From Theocolax elegans (lineage: Eukaryota; Arthropoda; Insecta; Hymenoptera; Cerocephalidae): a stretch of 64,000 nucleotides of DNA. Positions 1 through 15,000 of the stretch are shown piece after piece. Both the position numbers and the translations under genes were made by a program. How positions within the stretch are numbered: the first letter of the stretch is position 1; each line of letters starts with the position of its first letter. The notes under the pieces are model-generated. The model was given only the letters and a program-made list of their open reading frames with translations, had not been told where the DNA came from and ran no database searches. The stretch spans positions 87,113,580 through 87,177,579 of the forward strand of contig CM047425.1 of the NCBI GenBank assembly GCA_026168455.1. The letters run 5' to 3'.

Positions 1-585
1 TAGCTTTCGTTTTTCGATTTTTAACTTATATGTATTTAAAGGATCGGAAATATTCAAAAACTGGTGAAATATAAGTTTCTTTTTTTTGTGCTTTCTTACT
101 GTAACATAATTAAAAAACTGTAACCTTATTTCTTTGTGATGTTCGTATTCGATATAGATACAAAATACTGTTGTCTGCGGAATTTGTTATATGTATAAGT
201 CTGTATACCCTCTTTGCACTATACCAAATTTCATTAAGTAAATATTGTACTCGTAAATTAGTGATTATTTCATTTTTCCATTTAAATTTTACGATAGTAA
301 TACTAATTAAAATTTTTAATTTTATTTGGATTATGTGTAGGAACTGTCGCGTTAAGTTCGTTTAATGATTTATATTAGACATGAAAATCATGCGGTTATT
401 CGTATGTTTTTGTTCGTATGTTCAAAATAAAAAATAGTCAAAATTTATTAAAGAATTGTTCTTAGAATTAAGGAGATGTAAACCCATTAAAACAGAACCA
501 CTATTTTATTTTTTCGTAAGCGAACAATTTTTTGGAAATTAAATATCTTTTTTTTTACGAGAGGATTTACTAAAAATCGTTGTCT

Positions 586-945
586 GTTAATTTTTGCCCC
601 GCATGCGGGGTAAATATTAACATCTCATTTTTTTATTGTAAAGACTTAGTTTCATAATAAATGTACACATTTAACAAATGTAAACAAAAAAATATATTTT
701 TTACTGAATATACGAATAACAAGTGATATACAAATAAAAAAATTGTTAACAATTATTTCTTTAACACAAAAATAACGCAGGTCTTCGTCTTACAAATTAA
801 TTAAAGCTAATAACATTTGCACTATTAAATAATACATGTATAAACACAAAAATTATAGCAAAGTTCACATAATAAAATTAAATATAAATTAATTAGTATT
901 AACAGTGTTAATACTTGCCCCGAAAATTTGTTAATATTTACCCCG
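586..945. repeat. Four copies of a TTAAT-N-CCCCG motif
   Basis: A 16-17 base motif of the form GTTAATATTTRCCCCG occurs at 586-602, in inverted orientation at 605-621, and directly at 907-922 and 930-945. The first two copies form an imperfect palindrome (586-621) around GCATGC. No function is assigned; it may be the ends of a degraded small transposon. Confidence 0.55.
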
Positions 946-1036
946 ACAAATTTTTTTTTTAAATCGTTAAAAAAAATAAAAAGAAATAAAAAAAAATGTG
1001 CGATTAAATAGCTTATTTCAAGTAGAATACTTTATC

Positions 1037-1312
1037 GAAAAAAAACGCTCTGTAACGGTGTTGTATTTACATTAAAGACAGTCTATGAATTTTTTCAAAT
1101 TTTTTTATCAATAAATCAACGAGATTTTTGAGCAGCCGTGCAACATTGTTTTTAGCTATATATTACCCACCAAAAAATGGTTATTTCTATATAATTCATT
1201 TTAAATTAATTATTTTGAAAAAATCGCTCTGTAACGATATTCTATTTGCTTTCAACATTATCTGTAAATTTTTTCAGATTTTTATTTCCATTAGTTTTTA
1301 AAATTTTTGGGA
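1037..1312 (+). repeat. Degenerate direct repeat, about 95 bp, twice
   Basis: The block starting with CGCTCTGTAACGGTG at about 1046 recurs at about 1226 as CGCTCTGTAACGATA. Similar TTTTTTCAAATTTTT-like sequence follows in both, with a period of about 180 bp. This is a diverged tandem repeat of unknown origin. Confidence 0.5.
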
Positions 1313-4300
1313 TTTTAGAGGGTAGGTTCCTGTAATTTAGGTATCACATCGCCTAGAATACTTATTAAATAGAAAACTTTTGTACGCTGTGACTTTAACT
1401 TATGTGATTAAAAATAATATTTTTTATTTACTCATAAGCTTTATATTCGAACGGTTTGATACGTGCAAAAACGAAAACATAATCAACATTGAACAAAAAA
1501 TTATTCGTTCGGACTTAGTTTTACCATCAAATGATTTTTTTATGTGATTTATCTCTTTACTTTTATTAGAAGAGTAGCATATATATAATTAATTTTACAA
1601 CTTTCCGTACCGCTCTTTCTCTTCATCATTAACTTCGTAATAAATTTTCCAATTTTTTAAATTGTATTAATTTACTGAAATAAGCGTTTAATAGAGTAAA
1701 AAATTTGAGAAGGAATGAAACGAAATCTAATCAATATTTACAACTGTCAGAGTCGATGCGAGTAATAACCGCGCTTTCATATTCATCATGATTGTTTCCT
1801 TTCTTGCACCTCGTTCGCACACGGACTAATTAACGCTTCCTTCTTCGAAGTCATGAATTGCAAAGCCGGGTAATCGGCTAATGAAATACCAAGAGGTGGA
1901 GAACAGAGTAACTAAAGGCGAGAAAGCCACGCTTCCCAACAACAAAATTTGAACTCGCGCGACCTGTCTGTGACTTTTGTCTGGCTTTTCCTCGGTTCCA
2001 CTTTTCCTGTTTTGTGCTTTGTTTCATTTGCACAGAAAGGCGCGTATCAATGCTATCGACAATCATTTGATGCTTCGACAATATATACATACATACTGCC
2101 ACCTGTCCACTTCTCGAACTAATCTAATCATTTTATTTTGTTCGATGATTTGTTGACTTCATTTTATGCCATTCAGTTATGTGTATAGGTGTATGAGCGA
2201 AATGGAGAAAATTTTTTATACGTACTCAATATTTATCATGCACATTCTGCTTTACAAACGTAGTTTACATTTATGTTTTTCAGAACGATTATCAACTTAC
2301 ACGGTATAAGCACTTAATGCAGTATGTTACGTTTGTAGAATAAATTATACGAAAGTGGTTTGAGAGGAATAGTATATCTATATGAGCAAATCTACTATTG
2401 ATACTAAAATTGTTAGAAATTTTTCTCCGTGTATTATCTAATTTTATTAAATAACATACAATTCTTTAGTCACGTTATTAGATACAGTGTAAAGATATTA
2501 TAAAATGTAATGAAAAGATAAGTAAATTTAACCTTCTTCAACGTTAATATGTCCTTCTAATGCAAATAGCTGAAATAGACTTGGTTTTAGGTACAATTTA
2601 CGATCTTTAAATTACTTTAACCTTCTCTCTTCTCTTTATATATACATACTTCGGCGACTCGTATTAATGTATAAGGTAAATGTACCAATGGTGGGCTATC
2701 TTAGTGAAGTAATGAACATTTCACGAAAAATTATATTTAATTATGTATGAAAGTTAATTAATCCTCATTTAACCAAAAGAACTTGCGTAATATCTAATAA
2801 AAAGAAAAACCAGTTACAAACAATAAAACACATTGATTTAATATGATAAATAAATAAAATATCGGAGAGTTGTATGTACCAGTATTGGTTACAAAAGAAA
2901 CACTGTTGTCCTCTTGTCTCAAAATATAGTCTCGGAATGTACATGGCGTAATTGATGTCACTAAAAATTTATTATTATAACAATATTATTCATTTTAATA
3001 CGATACTTATATACGTATATACACAAATTGGTATTAAGTAAATCTGAGTAAAAAGTGTGAATACTAATAATATATTTATTTTACTTATTTAATAAATTAT
3101 CTACATATCAAATTTTTTAAATAAGCGTAACTTTCGTGTATTTATTTGTTTTTCATATCCTGTACGCGTATCTTAAGATACCATAATTTGGTGAGTGGAT
3201 CAAGCGCTGGTATATCCTTTATATAGAACATGCTAATACTAAAACGAAAGCAAATCATAAAAATCAAACTACAATAATTTGATTAAATATGAAATATTAT
3301 AAATTTAATAAAAACGTGTATATTGAAAGAAGCCATATATCAATCAATAAAACAAATCAAATTAGTGAACCGCTAAAAAAGAAGTGGATTTAATAGTGAC
3401 GTGGTTATAAAGTGGAAAGTACAATTCAAACGTTATAACCCAAAAGCTCAAATAAAATCGATTTCCTTTTATTTGAAACACGAATCACTGTGATTATTCA
3501 TTTTTTTCTCAAACTGTAATAAATTGTCTCTTTAATAACAAACTAGACGTAAATCAACAAAACGAAAACATCATTCTTAAAGTACTGTAAACAATATTGC
3601 AATGTTTAATAAGTAGTAAATTGTAATGATTTCTTACTTGTTCAACTTGAATATTTAAATAGCTAAATGCATTTGATTTGAATTTGTTTAAATATTTTTT
3701 AAAATATTACAGTAACGCAGTAGAGTAAGCATAATTTTAACAAGCACAATATACGACTTTTCTTGATCACACCTAAATTTCCTTAAAATTAACAATGTAT
3801 CACACATTCAAATTAGCCGAAACTATAAATTTAACAAACCGTTAAACACAGTATCTTCATCAAGCTTTTAGTTGCATTCCAACGAACCATCCCCGAAATA
3901 ATCTAACCACGTCTTATAATTACACAGGCACAAACACGCCGAAAGCAGGAGCAATTTATCGGTCCCGGTGCGAAATGCCATAAATGTCGAGCACGCCATC
4001 GTTTAATAATTTTCGTTACTTTACGACGGGAAATCTAGGGGCGAGATGCAAAAGAGGCAGAAGGAAAGAGACAGAGAAAGAGAGAGAGAGAGAAGAGATA
4101 GAGAACACGACAGTCCCACGAGAACCATGATCTAGTTACATCGGGATAACGCGGATCTATTGTCACAATAATACTGTTGGTTAAAGACAAACTATGAAGC
4201 TGGCTGCGGATAAACAAAATAATGCGTTTAGTTTCTCTCTTACCATTGTTTCAACTATATTTTTTGTATGTCTTTTTTGTAACCAATTTTTATGTTTGCA

Positions 4301-7300
4301 TTTCGTTTGATTCCAATATTTACGTTTCTTGTTACGGCATACTCTTATTATATATTTTCTATTCTATTTCTATTAACACAGTTTTTTTAACAAAAAAGGG
4401 AAAATGGGGTTTTATTCCTTTTTATTGAAATTGATGCCGTAGTTTGTAACGAAAACTTTTAACAAACTCTTTGTAAATAAACTTTGTTTGACATTGCTAG
4501 ATAGAGAAATAGTTTCGGTAAAGCATACGTAGATAAATATTTTTTTAGATTAATTGACAAAAACTTGAAGTGTATTTTTATGTCGGAAGTAAAATAAAGA
4601 TAAATGCGGAATAATCTATATTTTATTGAACAATTTATCGATTACGTGTATTTTTCAAACCATTGAAAAATTTTGTTAACAATATTAACAAATGTGTGGT
4701 AACAGAGGTATCATTACATGAGTTTACTAAAAAAAACAAAGCAAACAAGAATATTCCATTAAATAAATATAACAGAAAGTAACTACTTATTAAAAATTTC
4801 GAGAGCAAAATAATGATATCTGAATATAAACAAAGCGTTTAGTTTTATTTCTCATAAACCGTCTGTGTATTTTTTTTCAGGATAATTTCCAGCTCCTCGA
4901 CGATTTTTCAAACCCATTATCAGATAATCGCCTACTTGGCGAGTTTACGCGGCTTTCCGGAATAGAAAAAGGGCTCGGGTTACCTGTACTAAAATCAATG
5001 CGCCAAGCCTTGTTTCGACGACTTTTTATGCTCTCCTCTCTCGTTCGGATATTAAATGAATAAGCTGGATTTCATAAATCGATTGAACATCCAATCTATT
5101 ATTTAATTATGCTATTTGATACTTTTGTTAATGTAAAATTATAATTCAAATAATTGATTAACTATAAGAATATAATGGCATTACCTGAATCTGGTAAAGT
5201 CACATAACTTTATGATTATATAATTGCGCATTACATTCATATGTTTAATGTATTACATGTTAAATAAAAGTATGTATAAACTGCAATTCATTAAGTAACA
5301 AATTTATATTACTATTAATATTATACCGTATTTACGCATAAGATGATACGTAGATATTAGAAATTCATATAAAATTGCAATATCTTTGCAGAAAAATAAT
5401 AGCTTCACACCACCAATTTAATAGATCATAATAAAAAAAACTGTATCATAAGATCTTTAGAGCGTTAATATAAATAAATTGATTTATGAAAGTTACACTA
5501 CCATTGCGTGTTAAATGCACTTAAGATGAGAAAATGTATACATTTCAAATAAGCTAATTACTCTTTGAATTAATCAGATAAATAATTTCCTATATGTATC
5601 TATAACAATTCACATATTTTTATAGAAGATAAATTGAGTTTAGGACTATTTTTTCGAGATTCGCGCATGTCACTGAGATGGGATTTGCTATACGATGAAA
5701 GGCTCTACTTGTTCGATGAAGCATAAACCATTCAGATCGAAGAGTAAATCTATAGCGGACGATTAACCACGGTTGAAGGTACGCGTTTTTAGTATTTATA
5801 ATTCCTGAGAGAGACCAAAACACAAGGAAGAAAGTAACCGAGAGATTTAGAAAGTTGATATTTGTAGTGATCGCACCTTTACTACAATAATTTATGGAAA
5901 TAACATTCTATAATTTTGTTATCTATAGCGATCATACTTTGATGATAGTATGTAGACCAAAGAGATGCATCAGACTAAAGGTACTTGCTTTACCATCTCG
6001 TTACAACGCAACTTGTAAACATCGCATCAAGAGCGAGTTTCATTTTTATTTTATTATGTTTATTCATTAACTTTAGTTATGAAATCTTCATATTTATGTA
6101 AATTTTATTTATAACAAAGTTTCAAATTTGTAAATAAGATATATCGTTCGTTTGTTCATTATACGAGGATGCGTGATAAGCAGTTATTAGATGAAAAAAA
6201 AACGAAAGTTAAACACGTTGTGTTTAATTCACTAATTATCCCACAATTGGTCACTTTCGACGTCTTAAATCCTAAGAATAATAATTGTTGACTCATTGGT
6301 AGAATTTAATACTTATCCATGATTAAGATAACTCTCATTACAAGGTGTGAAGTGAGGATAACATTTTTTTAGTAACGTGACCAATTGCTTCGCTTTGCTA
6401 ACAACTCATTATACATTCCGTGTGCCAAACTCATAATGAGGCTTTGAAAGAAAAATTTACCGTAGAACTCTAACTTGTAATCGTGTATGCGCAAAAGGAA
6501 TAAATTTTTAGTTCGTGAACCCATAAAAATAGAAAATTAAAACGATTATGTAAATCAATTATTAAAAGCTTTGAATTTTTCATTACCTTTGTTTCCAAAT
6601 TTTTAGTGATTATTTTAATTACTAAAATTATCGTCAAATTTGTTTTAATATTTCACGGATTATGTATGTATAACGGAATCGCTTTAGACAAATATTTTTT
6701 ATTCTTTTCAATTTGTTTGAAAATATGCTTTTTCAACCTTACCAAGTCTAATATGAATATAAAGTAAAACTTTTTTAACTTTCAAAAGTAGACTATCAAC
6801 ATAACAGCGGATTTTTTTATTACTTTAAAAATTAGTATTCTCAAATTCTTACGGCTCTTTATTCGCAGTAAATATTTAAATAGTTTTATAGATGTTTTAT
6901 AATTACTAATTTTTGTAACAATTATTTGTTTAAATATTTATGTACATTATCAAACTGAACAATGGCATAATTAATTCGATTCGCGAAAGCTGTAACATTT
7001 ATTTAATGTATTACTGTCAAAGTATTGTAAAATATGCAATCGATCATTAAATCAAGTAATAATTAAATTAAGTTCCGCGTAGAAAAAAAAAACGGGAGAT
7101 CTTTCAACATCGGTCAAATGAAATAAAACGTTTACTGTGCAATAATCCGAACCTTTCAGAAACAAAGTTACTATTCGGAATTAGATTGCAGTGAACCGTT
7201 AACGAACGTCGCGAACATTATGGCGCAATCAGTAGTAAAAGACAGTCCTTCTCTTCTTCCATCTACTTCATTCAATCTCTTAAATATATACATACACACA

Positions 7301-10300
7301 CACATACAGACACACATACGGACGTATACAGACACGCGCACATATAACTGTATAGAAGAGGTAAGGATCGATAGGCATTTTATGCATCATCCGCGTGCAG
7401 GTGAAGAACTCGATCATCTCTCTCTTTCTCTCGTCTAACGGATGTCCATAAAACGGCGAATGAAGATCGACGAAGGAGCCGCGAAGCCGATGGATTTAAT
7501 GGCACGTAAATTCTGCGCGGCTGGGCGGTTTCGTATGTATACGGGCTAGAGGTGGGCTCGCTTTTTACGAGCCAACCTGGTAATCACCGCGGGATCGTAA
7601 ATATCAATGCAATCCATCGTTTCTTGAGATAATGTTTATCTAAGAAGTTCACCTCCACAAATTTCATAAATTTCGGTCTTAGATTTTTGTAACACGTGCA
7701 CATTTAGGGCACTGCTTAGGAATCAAAGTGTAAGAGTTTAATTATTGCTCTTTCTATTTTTTGTCGCTTAGTTTTCTATACGCATGTAGATAATGCATGC
7801 ATATTATTAGCAATTATCTCGGGGTACATAATGTATTTTGTTACGAAAATGAAAAATTTTATATAAAAGTTTTAAATATAAATCACATAATACAAATGCG
7901 AATCCACGAATATAATTATACTGATTGTAAGAATAGTTATTCAATTTATATTATCGCAGGTACACATTTATCAACGAGCAGATGAATATACCTTAATTGC
8001 TAACTAATCTCTAGTTTTTGAAAAATCCATAAGAAATCGAAAATTTCACACCTTGTGTTCAACTGTATATATAATATACCAACTTTCAACTTCAAAATAA
8101 TAACGATATTACTCGAAAGAAAAACATCGTAGCATTTCAGCAATTGTGCTACATTTACAAATGATCTAATCATCATTAATATATTAAAATTATATAAGTG
8201 TATATAGAAATTTACTCATATTGATTAAACATTTGTTTACAAATTTGATTTTTATTTCAATTACAATGGAAGTTATGTATTAAAATCAGACGATTATACT
8301 AACTTGTTTGTAAATGAAATTTGATCGTGATTACACTATTAATGCGTTGGAATTATCGAGTACTCACGTCAGTTGCCCGATTTGATTATAGTACTTTTAA
8401 AATAATTATAAAATATTTTGTTTCTTGTTGCTAATTAACTTTTATTAATTTTATACTTGTACCTCATGTGCGGCACTTACAATCATAATTCAGAACGAAT
8501 AGTTGTTTAACATTGCGTGCTAATGTATGTTGATTACAACTTGTATATATATTATAAAACAAATTGAAATTTTATTGCATTATTTGCAAATGTGTGAAAA
8601 TTGAAATCTATTTAATATTATATAACAATTATAAAATCGGGCAAAAACATCTGAATTTTTCGTCTAGCCTGTAGATTTTCGTATAATTTATATGCCTGCT
8701 TCGTTATGAGAAATTTACAAAGTAGCGCATGTCTGGTATTATGTGCAGTAAACAATTTTGTATACATATATCATCAGCATCATCATCATCATCATTATAT
8801 CTATCGTTTTAATTATATATTTGATCTATCTGCTAATTGTTTGAGCTGCAGTCGCATGATACGGCTCTGAGAACATAATTAAATTTTCATAATTTGCTAG
8901 TTTAATTGTAATTAGTTATATTATATCTATTAAGATTTTAAAACCGATACGACACAGTATTTTTTATTTCTATACGAATGATAGAAATGTTTAATACCAG
9001 TTCCATGATTTATTTTGAAAGTTTCTTGTTGGTGTGGGTTAAATATTTTTATTTCAGCATTAGATAATATTATATTATTTAATTTGATTTTCAGTAGTGG
9101 CTACACGTTTAGAGGGATAATTGGAGCTTATAACTTTGTACATAATTTAATTACTACATAAATGTATACTTTTATATGAATGCAAAAAAATAATTGTTAT
9201 AATACCTTGTAGTTGAAATTAAAAATATTTAATGATTAGTTTATAGAGGTGGAAAATGTATATCAAAGTTAGAACTGTCTAGTAGAAACACCTAGATATC
9301 TAGCTAAAATATAATAATTTTTGAGAACGAAAATATCAAGGCAAGGTTTCTACCAATATAATGAGTATAGGACACTGCGTCAGACAAATGACTTACAGGT
9401 TGAGAACTCGAATATATCCTACAAGTTTAAAATTGTCTATATAACCATCTGATTTGTTAATATTAATTTCTCAGATACCTGCTTGGTATTTTAAAGAATT
9501 GTGTGAAAGATTATTTTATGATCCTTTTAAGAACTCTCATTTACTTCTGCTTTTTATATTATTAAATTTTCCTAATAATTGAATCTGTTTACCCGTTTCT
9601 TGAATCATGATTTAGAGGCAGTTTACTTTCAAAATTGGTAGGTAAATTACTTAGACGTACTTTTTCATTTCTACTAATTTCACCGCTGCTGCATTATTAT
9701 GCTGTTAAGAGAAAAACACACATGTAAAAAAGATCGTAATAGGATCACAAAAACATTTTAAAAAGATTTTATGAATTAATTTATTTTTACGCAGAATCGC
9801 ACATTGACATACAACTATAACTATATTCGTAATATATTGATTAGAAGTCTTCGCAATTTATTATAAATTAAAATTGAAATTATAAGATTAATATACGTCC
9901 TTTATGATAAATAAACATTGAAGAGGAGAATGTTCCGAGTCATCAAATACAATTTCGAAAGTATAATAAACGTAATTTTGCTCGAACATTGACTGCGCAT
10001 TTACGGCCTAAGAGAAAATAAAATTTATAAATGTCTATTGATGAAAATACTTTTTCGAATTGATAGTTTTGATTAATTAGTTTTAAAATATAATTATTTA
10101 ATCAGCAAAATTTTCATTCTATTTCTATTTATTACACTTATGTAGTTATTTTTATTCCTTACAAATTGTTAACAACTATTTACAAAGTATCCAAATGAAG
10201 TTGTTTGTATATAGTTGCAGATGTACATTCTACATATCTGTGCAAATAAATAATTTGAAATTAATTTTCTGATGAAACTTTTATTGAAAAAGTATATAAA

Positions 10301-10582
10301 TAAGTATTTTAATAGATGCGTGTTCTCTCTATTGTACAATAATGTTACAGAGTAGATGAAAGTTGTTCAAATGGAACGTGAAATACCATCTGATGCTGCT
10401 TTAAGCCAGTATTAATAAATAATATTAAAAAAAGGTGGGAGTTGTAGATAAAACTATAGTTTATCACTAAATTTAATCAGTAAATTGATCGATTATATAG
10501 TGCAGTTTCTGTAAAATTATGCAAAATTCAACGAGTAACTTAAAACTGTAGACTATCGATTTTGAAAAAATTTCAATTACAG

Positions 10583-11631
10583 GTATGCATTTGGAGTTCG
10601 AGTTACGGCACCTAGGCTCATCGTTTGTGGGCCTATCGAAGTTACTCTTCTGAGTTGGCTCTTAGGATACTTCTAGCCACTCTATATTACATGGCCGGGC
10701 AGGTGAGAAATTGAGGTCCTTTCGAGAACTTCTGCTTTGATAAATATCCATTATAGTGTAATATCATTTACATTGCTGGAAACCTCCTGCATGAAATTTA
10801 ACCGTGTAGAACAAGTAATATAATTTTTAGTCGATTTTATTTTTTAAAAATTAACCTTACAAACGAGTAACATTAATTATTTATAATGTATATATAAAGA
10901 TACATAAGTGTACTTTTATTTGATATTCTATATATTTGTAGAGTATTATTATATAGTCCTATTGTGTATTGCAGAAGCACTTTTTCCAAACAGATAAAAG
11001 GCTACAGGATTTATCGTGATTTACCGAAACCACAATGGATCAGCTCATGCGATTGTAACTTTATTTTCTTCCACCTATTGACTGGTTAATGATAAAATGT
11101 CATCCGTAAGGAAGAATGATATGAGCCTTGATAGCTGGTTCCGTTATATATTTAGTATTTATTTTTTCTTTGCGTTAACATCAAATAGTTTAATGCGCTT
11201 GAACATTTCTAAAAACATTTGGAAAGAGGTGTGCGTCATAAATAACTAATATAATGGAAATAATCATGGTGTAAAATGTGCTGTGCTGCACTTAAACTTT
11301 ATCTTATGACAATATAATAACAAACATCATTCATCAAGTGTCAGATTAAATTAAACGAATGCAAAATTGGTGCAATCATCTGACTATAATAATCCCCAGG
11401 AGAAGATTAGTTACATCTAGTATTGAAATTCGCATTTCGCTTTTCGATTACCGGCACCACGAGTCGACTGTATCTACCTTATGCTTCGTCATTCGGAGCC
11501 TGTGAAACCAGCATTCGTCTGTAAGGAGCTGTGAAACGTTGCCATTTTGACGGTCGGTGCGCCTTCATACTGAACGCGACCTTCTGCGTCAACAGTCTGG
11601 CTCACATGACGGGCAATAAACCCTACAACAA
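10583..11631 (+). pseudogene. Decayed acyl-CoA desaturase pseudogene
   Basis: Three relics in exon order match the desaturase family. Relic of exon 2 is 10583-10702: it keeps the acceptor AG and a GTGAG donor and aligns along its length with the intact exon at 50937, but it is 120 rather than 131 bp and out of frame. Relic of exon 3 is about 10975-11160, after TTGCAG; it aligns with 63633-63838, but the histidine box is ruined and stops appear. Relic of the next exon is about 11421-11631; one frame still reads AFILNATFCVNSLAH then GNKPYNK, the family's NATWLVNSxAHxxGxKPYDK region, followed by donor GTATGT. No relic of exon 1 or of the final HNYHH exon was found. Introns are only about 260-270 bp, far shorter than in the live gene. 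Preserved introns indicate DNA-level duplication, not retrotransposition. Confidence 0.82.
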
Positions 11632-11639
11632 GTATGTCA

Positions 11640-14600
11640 GCCGACGTAACCTACTTCCGTCTCTCTGTTTGCGTGTTACCCTTTCCTTATGCTCACGTTT
11701 CCTTTGATTCTCGAGAAGTTTCATGTTTGTTTCGGGTAGAATTCAATTCTAGTTTGATACCCAGAAATTCTATAGATGTACATGATAATGCGAACAACTT
11801 TGCAAGATTGCTATTTTACTATATAAAATTTTCGATTGGAAAATAAGAAAGATTAAGTACGATTATTGTTCATACCTTTTCAAGGTTATTTTTCTAACAA
11901 TTATTAACCATGCATGATTAATTATTTATTATCGATTATAGTAAATAATATCATTATTATCAAACTCATATTTTAATTGTTATAGTTTCTTGCATAAAAT
12001 ATTTTTATTAAATCAAATGACTCTTAGTAAATTCTAATGAGCAATATTACAAATACGAGTAATCACATTTAATACGTGTATTTAATAATATCTTTTAATG
12101 CTTTTTCAAATTGCTATGTATAATATTTAATATTAATTTTTAATTTGCATTTCAAATAATCAAATAAGATGTATTCGCAATATATTTTTTATATTTTTAA
12201 ATATTAATAGTTATAACTGTTGTTCGATATATGTGATATACATGTACACGCTCTCTTCTTCTATCATTGGGACAAGCGAATCGATTAAATTGAAATTTCT
12301 AAAACAAATGTTTACATTCTAAATAACTTCAATTCACGAATTTGTAAATATTTGTTACACTTTGTTTGAGTTAAAGAACACACATTGTCATTTATTGAGA
12401 TAACTTTTATACAAAGTGTTAACCATTTTGGAAACAAATCAAATTTGATAAAGCACTTAAAAATTTAATAATAGTACAATACAATATTTTTATTAAATAT
12501 TTTATAAAGCTTTTTTAAACGTATTTTAAAACTAAAAGTATTTCTTAGATACTAGATTCTCGTTGATATAATAGTTCACTAAAAAACAATGTATTTAATT
12601 TTTTTAATCTATTCAATTGTTTAATTCGCTAAGAGTGCTATATACAAATTTAACGTTTAATATATAAATTTAAGTGCAAAATTTGCATTTTGAATTAAAA
12701 TACATTTTTGTTATTTTTATAGATCACCATGGTTTTTTTTAAAGTGTCCACATCAGTAAAGTAAATTGAAATATTTACACCGTTTGACAGATTTTTTAAT
12801 AGTTATTTTATTTACTGACGAAATTAACACGTTCATTCGTATTTTTATTGCGATTGCATCAAAGATTTTTTATTTCATTAGTCGTATTGGAAAGCGGCAA
12901 ATCGTTGATCGAGATTTACTGCTTTCGCCAGGGATTTTAATTGAAGGCTTGATGAATCGTATTGCCAGAATTACAAATAGTTGACAATATTAAATGTTAA
13001 TCTACGATCAAAACCAAATACTGATTTCTTCACCTCATTTTCTCAGAGCGACATTTTATTGTATCATGCAAGGTAATCATAGCAAATAACTCACGCATGA
13101 GAAATTTCATTGAAATTAAATGATTATTAACAAATGTTTATTAACGCTTATACATACAGAATGCATGTGTATGTGTATTGTAAATATCTATTGTCCAATT
13201 ATATTTAATTGAACTATATTCGTAATAAATAATTAATACGCTAAGTATTAATTGCAATTATACAATATGTATGAAAACACAATTGACAATTAATCAGTAT
13301 AATAGTCACTTCTTTGAAGTTGTTATAATATATGCTTCGAATTATAGGTAATGATTATTTGGGTGATTTACATTAATGTGCTAATATTCGCACGTATCTC
13401 ATCAGCGGATAGACATACGTTTCATTCAGTTTAATTATGCAAAACGTGCACAATTACTTATTTTGTATGAGGAAAACCGTTTTAGCATTTACATAACAAC
13501 ATACTTATAAGTGTTTCATTTAATATCATAATATTTTTATAAAGTCGACTTCCTAATTTAATATTTGTCCTGCATTATTATGTATTTTACAAGACATGTT
13601 TATAAAGTGTAAAAAGAATTAAATGAATGTCTCATATGCATTAAATTATATTCATGCATATAAAATGCATAATCTGAAATGTATTATCAAAAAGAATTTA
13701 ATACTTCCGAATCACAGTATTTTTATTTCGAGGTTTGCTCTTTACATTCAAAAGCTGATTATCGTATTACACACTTATATAAAAATTATTTGATCATTCC
13801 AATTAGAATAGAAATTTTGCTATAATTGTGTATTTTAATATTTTTAATAACCTTAAATTGCAATGCGAACATTAATTAATTGTTTATTATGTTTTACAAA
13901 TTTATATATATTTATAATAAATATGTTTAGTAAAAATGCGATCACTTCGATTACATATAATATAAATAGAGATATTATCGTGGCTCCATCAATTATCTAC
14001 AAGGTAATTAATTTTCTTAGCAAAATGTTGACTGTATACAATGTAAGAATTAAACGTTTAAAACATTGCTTGCGAGCTCCTTGTTTTGGATATGTCTGTT
14101 TTGCTATTGTAATTTGATAGTGAAATTACATTTCCAATTTTGTATAAGACATCATCTACGGTCTAGGTTACGTAGTTTTCAATAAAAATTACTTTCTAAT
14201 ACTCTTGAATAAAATTTCTATTTTGTCTATTCAGAATATCAGCGCTGGTATCGACTGCGTTATACAATTTAAAATAACAAAGAGGTTACAAACAGTGAAA
14301 GTAACACTGTTGACCTTTTATTTCTAACAACTTAAAGTAATGAATATAAAATAAAAAAATTATAATCTAGATTATTCGCAAATAAATATAATAGAAAAAA
14401 ATGTTGGTTAAGGTGTTTATTGTTTAATGGTTATTCTCTAATTGTGTTTAATTTTCACGTTTGATTATTTCCTGTCAATTTATCACATCGCAGCGTAATG
14501 AGACTAAAGTAACTAACAAAAATATTCAAGTTTATTGAAGCTTTGGAAAGAGTTATCTTCTCAATAATCCCACAAAAAAGGTTACATTTCACTTTTATAA

Positions 14601-15000
14601 ACCCCTTATACTTTCTCTTATATTTTATCTACATTTACTCACGGAATTTAGGGTTCCCAATTTGATCTATTTATTACAATTATGTGGAATTCTAAAAAAA
14701 TTACAAGTATGCAATTCATGCGTAAGTCATATTTTATGCACTAGTTGCACAGTATATATATAATAAAAGAAAAATTTTGTTACACATATGAAAGAGACTC
14801 TTTTATACGCTTCACTAATTTCATTAAATTTCATTTGATGCTATCTTGTTAATACTTACCAATAGATATTCATTTAATGATTTGTATAAATTTAATTGGG
14901 TATTCTTTGAGGTCTGATATTTCATTGTATTAAATAAAGTGTATACAATTGCAGAATAAAAAAGAGTCACCGTAAAATATGGGTATATGTCTATAAGATC
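11640..15000. other. Non-coding AT-rich DNA
   Basis: No gene, RNA or clear mobile element recognised. I looked here for the missing terminal desaturase exon (GEGWHNYHH region) of the pseudogene and did not find it. Confidence 0.55.

Larger units (their letters stand above)
1..10560. other. Non-coding AT-rich DNA, no gene recognised
   Basis: I see no protein domain, splice-consistent exon or RNA gene here; the open frames are short and look random. The stretch holds small repeats listed separately. It also has GC-richer islands near 3880-4210, 4895-5060 and 7420-7630 with no coding signal, which could be enhancers or conserved non-coding elements. Simple repeats are a GA-rich tract (about 4070-4110), a CA-rich tract (about 7283-7330) and a CAT tract (about 8772-8796). 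Confidence 0.6.

Noticed and set aside
8772..8796. CAT repeat as a remnant of the HNYHH histidine-box exon
   Set aside because: A simple trinucleotide repeat with no desaturase sequence on either side.
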